From the NCBI GenBank assembly GCA_964515405.1, contig CAZERD010000011.1:1-40584 (forward strand): a stretch of DNA of 40,584 nt, in the 5' to 3' direction. Position numbers and translations under genes: made by a program. Positions 34,315-40,584 of this stretch are shown here, one piece after another; positions within the stretch are counted from its first letter, which is position 1, and each line of letters begins with the position of its first letter. The notes under the pieces were generated by a model. The model made no database searches and had not been told where the DNA came from. It was given only the letters and a program-made list of their open reading frames with translations. This stretch comes from CAZERD01 sp964515405. Lineage in GTDB: Bacteria > Campylobacterota_A > Desulfurellia > Desulfurellales > CAZERD01.

Positions 34315-35805
34315 CTATTTTTTTGCAATATAAATAATATTAGGACCCAAATCAACTCTATCAACTATCTTATACACAGCCCTTGGATGGTATGTAACAA
34401 CCACCCCAGGGGATACCGATACTCTGCGAACAATAGTGCCTAGTCCCTTTTCAAGGTAAAACAATACCTCCGGATCATTCACATCAGTCATAACACTCTT
34501 CGTCTCCAAGTCTTTTATCTCCTTCACAACCCTAACCATAGCCGGCTCAACACTCAGGAACTGCGATACATAAGGAATATAAAAAGCCGAATAGATCAAC
34601 CTAGTAAACAGCGGAATAAACAGCACCACAACCAAAGCATCCACACCCTTGATGAAATACCAGAGAATACCGACGGCAATTACAAAAACAAGTAAGGACA
34701 GATACCCCATACCCTTAACAAATTCTACCTGAAAAAGCAGCATAACAACGGACACAACAAGCAAACTCACAAACGCAATGTTAACAGGGAGTCGAGGAAT
34801 ACTGGCGCCCACCGACTCCACGCAGTAGTACAGAACTCCAACAACCACAGAGGAAAAAACAAAAGCAAAGAGCATATAACCTATATTCCCACTCAGGGCA
34901 AACAACACCCACCCTGTGCACACTGATATCATGGTAAAAACCAACAAATCCCTGTTGGATATATCCCTTAGCAAGGACTTCACCTCACTACGAATATCCT
35001 CATCTAAGGCAATAAACACAAACAACGAAAACGGCAGGAAATAAAACACCCAGCAGATAGGGAATTCAACAAACCTGATGATCACTGAAGCCAAATTAAG
35101 GGAAAACATGTGGAGAAAATTCTCAACGTAGAATCCAACCACGTAATCAATCCTATGAATGTCAAAACCAACGTTCAGTAAAACCCACGCAAAAAAACCA
35201 ATTACAACAGGGATAATCCTAAAAATCTCACCTCGAATCAGAAATCTCCTAGAGACATATCCATACGCAAGGAGAACAACATAAAACACCAGTAGAGAAA
35301 AAAACCCTCCTGTCATGACACCAAGAAAAAGGAATATACCCGAGGCGATGTACTTCTCACGATACATCATTCCCATAAACAAAAACAAAGTCATCATCAT
35401 GTCCATCTCTCCAATAACGCCAAAGAGAAAGAGGCAAATCACAGATACGCCAAACGAAAGGGCAGCGAAAAATGCTGCTTCACTCCCTATCACAGCAACA
35501 AGAAATTGAAAAATAAAGAAAACACATACAGCAAGAGAAGCAACAGATATAATCCTTAAGAAAAACCTGTGGACACCAAACACCCCAAACAATAAGGCAG
35601 ATATAGTATTGTATAATGGGGGCTTTTTATAGTAAGGTTCACCCATATACGTGGGCTTCATATAATCACCGGTCAGCTCCATTTCAAGAGCAATAACAGC
35701 ATTCCTAGGCTCCTTATGCACAAAAGGAAAAGACCATAAACCCCACAGAAGCGATAAGGCATAGACACCTATAAATAGGAAAAGGATACGCCTATCCAGA
35801 AACAC
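34315..35805 (-). CDS. GT83-like membrane glycosyltransferase (ArnT/PMT superfamily)
   Basis: 496 residues with about 10-12 membrane helices. The periplasmic first loop carries the family pattern EPRNAVIALEMELTGDY, then GEPYYKKPPLYN at 56-67. In ArnT the loop reads DE-R and the second motif YFEKPP; here the acidic residues are Lys31 and Lys60, so it belongs to a divergent subgroup. Relatives move sugars from undecaprenyl-phosphate carriers to lipid A or other acceptors on the periplasmic face. Its place next to lptE fits lipopolysaccharide work. Donor and acceptor are unknown. It starts on the same base as the end of lptE. Confidence 0.8.
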   Translation of the reverse strand: MFLDRRILFLFIGVYALSLLWGLWSFPFVHKEPRNAVIALEMELTGDYMKPTYMGEPYYKKPPLYNTISALLFGVFGVHRFFLRIISVASLAVCVFFIFQFLVAVIGSEAAFFAALSFGVSVICLFLFGVIGEMDMMMTLFLFMGMMYREKYIASGIFLFLGVMTGGFFSLLVFYVVLLAYGYVSRRFLIRGEIFRIIPVVIGFFAWVLLNVGFDIHRIDYVVGFYVENFLHMFSLNLASVIIRFVEFPICWVFYFLPFSLFVFIALDEDIRSEVKSLLRDISNRDLLVFTMISVCTGWVLFALSGNIGYMLFAFVFSSVVVGVLYYCVESVGASIPRLPVNIAFVSLLVVSVVMLLFQVEFVKGMGYLSLLVFVIAVGILWYFIKGVDALVVVLFIPLFTRLIYSAFYIPYVSQFLSVEPAMVRVVKEIKDLETKSVMTDVNDPEVLFYLEKGLGTIVRRVSVSPGVVVTYHPRAVYKIVDRVDLGPNIIYIAKK

Positions 35806-36320
35806 TAAAAATTCACATAAATATCATTTTTAATCTTATCGGCAAGATTCCTCAGGACAGTCGTTATAGCAAGGCTTTTCGCCTTCTCAAGAGCCGATAG
35901 TTCAGAATTGGCATTAAAATCCACGAAAGCGCTCAGCACCCTGTTTTTTACAATATAATCCCCATACTTTAGGGACCTAAGCGAAAACTGAGCTGAAATA
36001 AGACACCTATAACTAGAAGCCAAACCCTGAGCATTAAAAGAAGAAGGCTCAACAGAGTATTTTACTATCCCTACAGATAAGATTCCATCCGCATTCCCCT
36101 TGTTATAAGCTACTCTCACCCCAGGACTGAGCTTTAGTGCCTCTATCAAATCCTCCCTCAGGTAGGATTGGAGGTTCGGCTGAGAAGTAAAATTCTTCAC
36201 GTTCTCAACATAAATAGACTTCAACCCACCAACAGGAGAAGAGTAAGACCCCACAAAGCCATACCCACACGAGTATAGTAATAGAAAAACACCCAATAAC
36301 ACAACGTGCTTAATCTTCAC
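35805..36320 (-). CDS. lptE: LptE-like LPS-assembly lipoprotein
   Basis: 171 residues. A lipoprotein signal peptide MKIKHVVLLGVFLLLYSC ends at Cys18, and Gly follows at +2, which fits outer-membrane sorting. The mature protein has YGFVGSYSS, then GGLKSIYVENVKNFTSQPNLQSYLREDLIEAL, typical of LptE in Deltaproteobacteria and relatives. LptE plugs the LptD barrel and helps insert lipopolysaccharide. It directly follows leuS with a four-base overlap, an arrangement widely conserved for lptE; the usual next gene, holA, is absent and a glycosyltransferase follows instead. Confidence 0.87.
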   Translation of the reverse strand: MKIKHVVLLGVFLLLYSCGYGFVGSYSSPVGGLKSIYVENVKNFTSQPNLQSYLREDLIEALKLSPGVRVAYNKGNADGILSVGIVKYSVEPSSFNAQGLASSYRCLISAQFSLRSLKYGDYIVKNRVLSAFVDFNANSELSALEKAKSLAITTVLRNLADKIKNDIYVNF

Positions 36321-38770
36321 CTCACCACCAGATTCAAGAGTTTGTTCTTTACAAAGATCTTCTTTATTATTTCCTTGCCTTTTACATGTCTTCTTACCCT
36401 CTGAGATCCCATGGCAAGCCTTAAAATCTCATCTTCACTGGAACCCACAGGAGCTGTTACTGTATCCCTAAGCTTGCCGTTAACCATAAGAGCAAACGTC
36501 ACTTCATCCCTTACCACAGCAGAGCTGTCGTAATCTGGCCATACTGTGAGCGAGACAAAACCATCTTTCCCAAGCATCTCCCACATTTCCTCAGCCACGT
36601 GAGGAATAAACACACTACTGAGAACAACAAGCCTCTCCAAAGCTACAGCAAACAAATGTTTTTCACCTTCCGTGTTCGGGCTGAAAGCCTGCAAAAAATT
36701 GACAAACTCCATAAGAGCAGCAATCCCAGTATTAAAGTGAAACCTATCGATACTCTCCGTTACCCTCTTTACGGTGTTATGCATCATAAAACTTAGCTCT
36801 TTCATCCTATCAGAATCAATCGAATATTCACCCCGAGAGATATCCTGAAATGAACTAACAAGCCTGAACATTCTACTTATAAATCTAAAGGATCCCTCTA
36901 TTCCCTCATCAGACCACTCAAGATCTTTCTCCGGAGGAGCAGCAAACAGTATGAATAACCTCGCTGAATCAGCGCCATACTCATTGATTATATCATCTGG
37001 GTCTACCACGTTACCCTTTGACTTGCTCATCTTGGCACCGTCTTTTATCACCATTCCCTGGGTCAACAGCCTTGTAAACGGTTCATCAAAATTCACATAT
37101 CCCAAATCTCTAAGCACTTTCGTATAATACCTTGAATACAGCAAATGCAAAACAGCGTGCTCTATACCACCTATGTATTGGTCCACTGGCATCCAGTATG
37201 AGACTCTCTCCCCATCAAACATATCTTGATTGTGCTCTGGAGAGGCATACCTCATGTAGTACCAGGAAGACTCAACAAACGTATCAAACGTATCTGTCTC
37301 CCTGGCTGCATCCCCACCACATAAGGGACACTTAGTCCTGACAAAGGAATCCACCTGAGAAAGAGGAGAACCGCCCTTTCCTGTTATCTCAACATCCTCA
37401 GGCAATTTAACCGGTAAATTATCAAGGGATTCCGCTACGGTACCACACTTGGGACAATATATAATAGGTATAGGGCAACCCCAATATCTCTGCCTTGAGA
37501 CATTCCAATCTCTTAGTTTATACTGAAAACCCCGACGTGCAAGTCCTTTCCCCTCAAGGGTTTTGACTATAGCCCACTTAGCCTCCTCGCTATCCATACC
37601 GTTGAATTCTCCAGAGTTGATAAGGATACCCCTACCCTCATAGGCAGCATTCAAACTCCCAGCATCTTCCGATTCCCCCTCTCTGTATATAACAAGCCGT
37701 AATGGCAATCCGTACTCCTTAGCAAACTCAAAGTCCCTTTGGTCATGCGCAGGCACGCCCATAACAACGCCTGTACCATATTCCATGAGCACAAAATTAG
37801 CAGCATACAGAGGAACCTTCTCGCCATTGGCCGGATTCACAGCATAAACTCCCGTGAATATACCTTTCTTCTCCCTTTCGCCACCAAATCCCCTAACTGC
37901 CCTCCTTTCAGAATCCCTCAAGGCCTCTATCTTGGCCTTCACATCTGTATTCTTCACTATCTCATCAATGAGAGGATGGTCCAAAGCTATAGAAACAAAC
38001 GTAACGCCAAAAAGAGTATCAGGTCTGGTCGTGAATACTTCAAGTACTCTGTCACTACCATCCACGCCAAATTTTATAAAAGCCCCTTCGCTCCTGCCTA
38101 TCCAGTTGATCTGTTGCACCAGAACTCTATCTGGCCACATGCCCCTTAGCTTCTCTATATCATTGAGAAGCTCATCTGCATAATCCGTGATCCTAAAGAA
38201 CCAGCTGTAAAATTCCCTCTCCTCCACAGAGTCACCACATCTCCAGCACTTACCATCCTCAACAACCTGCTCATTGGCAAGCACCGTGTTGCACGTAGGA
38301 CAAAAATTGACAACCGTTTTCTTCCTATAAACCATACCCCTTTCAAACATCTCCACAAATACCTTCTGCTCCCACCTGTAATAATCAGGATCACAAGTGA
38401 TGACAAGCCTATCCCAATCATAAGAAAAGCCCATTTTCTTTAACTGTTTGGTCATATACTCAATATTTGAGTATGTCCATTTCGCTGGGTGCACCCCGTG
38501 TTCTATCGCTGCATTTTCAGCGGGTAAACCGAAGGCATCAAAACCTATAGGATGGAGAACATTGTAACCCCTCATTCTTTTATACCTTGCAACAACATCA
38601 CCTATAGTGTAGTTTCTTACATGGCCCATATGTATCTTACCGGAGGGATATGGGAACATCTCAAGTTGGTAGAACTTCTTCTCCCTGAAATCCCAGGCTC
38701 TAAACGCTCTAGCTTTTTCCCATCTTTCCTGCCATTTACGCTCTATCTCAGACGGGTTATATTTCTTCAT
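36317..38770 (-). CDS. leuS: Leucyl-tRNA synthetase
   Basis: 817 residues. The class I HIGH motif reads H47-M-G-H50 (PYPSGKIHMGHVRNYTIGD) and KMSKS is at 580-584 (GAKMSKSKGNVVDP). The editing domain (CP1) has FTTRPDTLFGVTF and YGTGVVMGVPAHDQRDFEF, so proofreading of mischarged tRNA is likely. Two CxxC pairs in the N-terminal part (CPTC, CWRC) suggest a zinc-binding insert. It charges tRNA-Leu. It lies four bases after ilvD, a branched-chain amino acid gene, and overlaps lptE by four bases. Confidence 0.97.
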   Translation of the reverse strand: MKKYNPSEIERKWQERWEKARAFRAWDFREKKFYQLEMFPYPSGKIHMGHVRNYTIGDVVARYKRMRGYNVLHPIGFDAFGLPAENAAIEHGVHPAKWTYSNIEYMTKQLKKMGFSYDWDRLVITCDPDYYRWEQKVFVEMFERGMVYRKKTVVNFCPTCNTVLANEQVVEDGKCWRCGDSVEEREFYSWFFRITDYADELLNDIEKLRGMWPDRVLVQQINWIGRSEGAFIKFGVDGSDRVLEVFTTRPDTLFGVTFVSIALDHPLIDEIVKNTDVKAKIEALRDSERRAVRGFGGEREKKGIFTGVYAVNPANGEKVPLYAANFVLMEYGTGVVMGVPAHDQRDFEFAKEYGLPLRLVIYREGESEDAGSLNAAYEGRGILINSGEFNGMDSEEAKWAIVKTLEGKGLARRGFQYKLRDWNVSRQRYWGCPIPIIYCPKCGTVAESLDNLPVKLPEDVEITGKGGSPLSQVDSFVRTKCPLCGGDAARETDTFDTFVESSWYYMRYASPEHNQDMFDGERVSYWMPVDQYIGGIEHAVLHLLYSRYYTKVLRDLGYVNFDEPFTRLLTQGMVIKDGAKMSKSKGNVVDPDDIINEYGADSARLFILFAAPPEKDLEWSDEGIEGSFRFISRMFRLVSSFQDISRGEYSIDSDRMKELSFMMHNTVKRVTESIDRFHFNTGIAALMEFVNFLQAFSPNTEGEKHLFAVALERLVVLSSVFIPHVAEEMWEMLGKDGFVSLTVWPDYDSSAVVRDEVTFALMVNGKLRDTVTAPVGSSEDEILRLAMGSQRVRRHVKGKEIIKKIFVKNKLLNLVVR

Positions 38771-38774
38771 GGAT

Positions 38775-40439
38775 TCACCTCAGAACAGCCCCTTCATCAG
38801 CACCGGAAACCATCCGTGCATACCTTGCAAGATACCCACTTGATATCTTCGGAGGCTTGGGTTTAAAACCTCTCTTCCTTCTCTCTATTTCATTCTCATC
38901 CACGAGCAGATTTATCTCCTTCCTCTTGACGTCTACCTCTATCCTATCTCCACCCTCAACAACACCTATTATACCGCCCGCGGCAGCCTCCGGTGCAACA
39001 TGCCCTATAGAAATACCACGCGTAGCCCCAGAAAACCTACCATCGGTTATAAGAGCCACATCCCTATCAAGCCCCATACCGGCTATAGCACTCGTAGGTT
39101 GAAGCATTTCTTTCATTCCAGGACCACCCCTGGGGCCTTCATACCTTATTACAACCACATCACCCTTCCCTATCCTTCTGTTGAAAATAGCATCAAGCGC
39201 CTCCTCCTCGGAGTCAAAAACGCGTGCCACTCCCTCAAATCTATCAATACCTTCGGATAACCCAGATTGCTTCAGAATAGCACCCTTCTCAGCAAGATTA
39301 CCTCTAAGCACTACAAGCCCACCCTTCTCAAAATAAGGGTTATCGACAGGTCTTATTACCTCTTCTCTCAAAACCCTACTGTTCTTATAACTCTCGTAGA
39401 TAGGTTTACCGGTAACAGTAATACATTCCCTGTTCAACAAACCAACTTCATCAAGCCTATTCAACAGAGCCATCATTCCACCTGCTTCGTGGAAATCCTC
39501 TATATGATAAGGACCTACCGGAGAAAACAGACACAAATCTGGAGTCCTATCACTTATCTCATCAAAAACATCTAAGTCAAGCTCAAACCCTGCCTCCCTT
39601 GCTATAGCGAGGAGATGCAAAACTGTGTTAGTTGAGCAACCCATGGCCATATCAGCCGTAATAGCATTCCTAAAAGCTTCCGGTGTCATTATATCACGAG
39701 GCTTTATACCCTTCTTCACAAGCTCCACAATCTTCATACCAGCAAGCTTAGCCAGACGAACCCTCTCAGCGTAGGGTGCAGGAACAGTACCATTGGTTGG
39801 AAGAGCAATGCCCAAAGCTTCACTCAAACAATTTATAGAGTTTGCAGAGTACATCCCAGAACAAGAACCACAGGAAGGACAGGCGACATTCTCCAGCTCA
39901 ACAAGATCTTTCTCCGAGACTTCACCACTCAAATATCTCCCCACACCCTCAAATACCTGAGCTAAGTCTATGTCCCTACCAGCATATCTGCCGGCAAGCA
40001 TAGGCCCACCGGATACCATTATCGAGGGTATATTAATGCGTGCCCTAGCCATAATCATACCAGGGACTATCTTGTCACAGGCCGGCATAATAACCAAACC
40101 ATCAAACGGGTGAGCGTTCACCATTATCTCAACCGCATCAGCTATATTCTCCCGTGAAGGCAAAGAATAATGCATACCTAAATGCCCCATTGCTATACCA
40201 TCATCCACACCAATAACGTTGAATTCAACGGGTGTACCACCAGCCATATACACACCGGCTTTCACCGCCTGAACAAGCTTATCAAGATGAATATGGCCTG
40301 GCACTATATCATTGGAAGAGTTAGCTATCCCTATTATAGGCTTGGAGAGTTCAACATCAGTGTATCCATCAGCCTTAAAGAGAGACCTATGAGGAGCCCT
40401 ATGGGGTCCCTTAATCATGACATCACTTCTTCTCGCCAT
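38775..40439 (-). CDS. ilvD: Dihydroxy-acid dehydratase
   Basis: 554 residues. Iron-sulfur ligands are probably Cys121 (PACDKIVPGM) and one or more of Cys187, Cys190 and Cys193 (ACPSCGSCSGMYSAN). The substrate loops include GCSTNTVLHLLA and TDGRFSGATRG. The N-terminal NSSNDIVPGHIHL lacks the extra Cys seen in some [2Fe-2S] plant and bacterial forms. IlvD removes water from dihydroxy acids in valine, isoleucine and leucine synthesis and is oxygen-sensitive in many bacteria. It opens the operon and has a promoter just upstream, next to an rRNA operon end. Confidence 0.96.
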   Translation of the reverse strand: MARRSDVMIKGPHRAPHRSLFKADGYTDVELSKPIIGIANSSNDIVPGHIHLDKLVQAVKAGVYMAGGTPVEFNVIGVDDGIAMGHLGMHYSLPSRENIADAVEIMVNAHPFDGLVIMPACDKIVPGMIMARARINIPSIMVSGGPMLAGRYAGRDIDLAQVFEGVGRYLSGEVSEKDLVELENVACPSCGSCSGMYSANSINCLSEALGIALPTNGTVPAPYAERVRLAKLAGMKIVELVKKGIKPRDIMTPEAFRNAITADMAMGCSTNTVLHLLAIAREAGFELDLDVFDEISDRTPDLCLFSPVGPYHIEDFHEAGGMMALLNRLDEVGLLNRECITVTGKPIYESYKNSRVLREEVIRPVDNPYFEKGGLVVLRGNLAEKGAILKQSGLSEGIDRFEGVARVFDSEEEALDAIFNRRIGKGDVVVIRYEGPRGGPGMKEMLQPTSAIAGMGLDRDVALITDGRFSGATRGISIGHVAPEAAAGGIIGVVEGGDRIEVDVKRKEINLLVDENEIERRKRGFKPKPPKISSGYLARYARMVSGADEGAVLR

Positions 40440-40465
40440 GCTTCCCCCTGAAAAGTTTTTTGGAT

Positions 40466-40493
40466 ATTCTAATTAAAAAAAGCACGGTGTCAA
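40466..40493 (-). promoter_or_regulatory. Promoter for the ilvD-leuS operon
   Basis: Minus-strand TTGACA (40488-40493) and TAGAAT (40466-40471), 16 bases apart, followed by an AGGGGG ribosome binding site before the ATG. No leader peptide rich in Leu/Ile/Val codons or attenuator is visible. Confidence 0.7.
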
Positions 40494-40530
40494 TAAAAGT
40501 CATGAAAATGAAAGGAAGGCAAAAAAGAAC

Positions 40531-40584
40531 CCCGGCAGCACCTACTCTCCCACAGGCCCATCCTGCAGTACCATCGGCGCAGAG
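40531..40584 (-). rRNA. rrf: 5S ribosomal RNA, 3' end (partial)
   Basis: The minus strand reads the 3' half of a 5S rRNA: GCGCCGATGGTACTGC, then GTGGGAGAGTAGGTGCTGCC followed by the closing GGGG. The 5' half is beyond the window edge. The 3' end is followed by TTC and a six-T run (40521-40526), which could end transcription. This implies that an rRNA operon lies to the right, transcribed toward ilvD. Confidence 0.93.

Noticed and set aside
1..40584. CRISPR array, insertion sequence, prophage, integrase or tRNA genes
   Set aside because: No regular direct repeats, transposase-like frames, phage genes or tRNA cloverleaf sequences were recognised on either strand.

Overview
This window reads as a compact chromosomal segment from a Gram-negative bacterium. 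An outer membrane is implied by an LptE-type lipoprotein, two beta-barrel porins ending in Phe, and CvpA. Arg codons are mostly AGA/AGG and Ile codons often ATA, and the genome is tightly packed. A bacterial Thi4-type thiazole synthase is present. Together these suggest an anaerobic, probably thermophilic lineage (for example Desulfurella/Hippea-like, Deferribacterota-like or a deep thermophilic relative). The assignment is an inference; no sequence search was possible.

Layout. (1) 1-8133, minus strand: priA, rpsU, an RqcH-like NFACT protein, cvpA, two tandem membrane-anchored M23 peptidase paralogs and a MATE transporter cut by the window edge. (2) 8233-15617, plus strand, driven from a short divergent region: pepD, an HD-domain protein, efp, an MFS transporter with no usable start codon, a CPA2 cation/proton antiporter, a GGDEF diguanylate cyclase and an M24 peptidase. 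(3) About 15657-15997, plus strand: the RNase P RNA, whose last helix overlaps the end of the convergent cheR. (4) 28970-15992, minus strand: a gap-free 12-gene run, purH-glmU-glmS-clcA-uvrD-SecB-like-tsaB-DUF1015-queD-DUF1844-HDOD-cheR, with a promoter just before purH. (5) 29036-32077: two tandem homologous porins, each with a consensus promoter, followed by a strong terminator. (6) 40439-32105, minus strand: ilvD-leuS-lptE-GT83-like glycosyltransferase-thi4-phosphohexomutase. (7) The right edge holds the 3' end of a 5S rRNA, so an rRNA operon lies just outside.

How it fits together. Several blocks serve envelope building: GlmS/GlmU/phosphohexomutase for sugar nucleotides, LptE and the GT83-like enzyme for lipopolysaccharide, M23 peptidases for the wall, and a SecB-like chaperone and porins for the outer membrane. 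Translation genes (rpsU, RqcH-like, efp, tsaB, queD, leuS, RNase P) are spread among them. Many gene pairs overlap by ATGA/GTGA or 8-13 bases, so translational coupling is probably widespread. No mobile element, CRISPR array, prophage or tRNA was seen, and no gene-free stretch exceeds 300 bases.

Most interesting signals: a GTGA-to-GTAA change at the efp/MFS junction that leaves the transporter without a start codon; a hairpin joining the rpsU stop codon to the RqcH-like gene's ribosome binding site; an M23 paralog with HxD in place of the HxH zinc motif; a Thi4 with Pro at the sulfur-donor position; and a purine-rich leader with a candidate 24-residue ORF before one porin.
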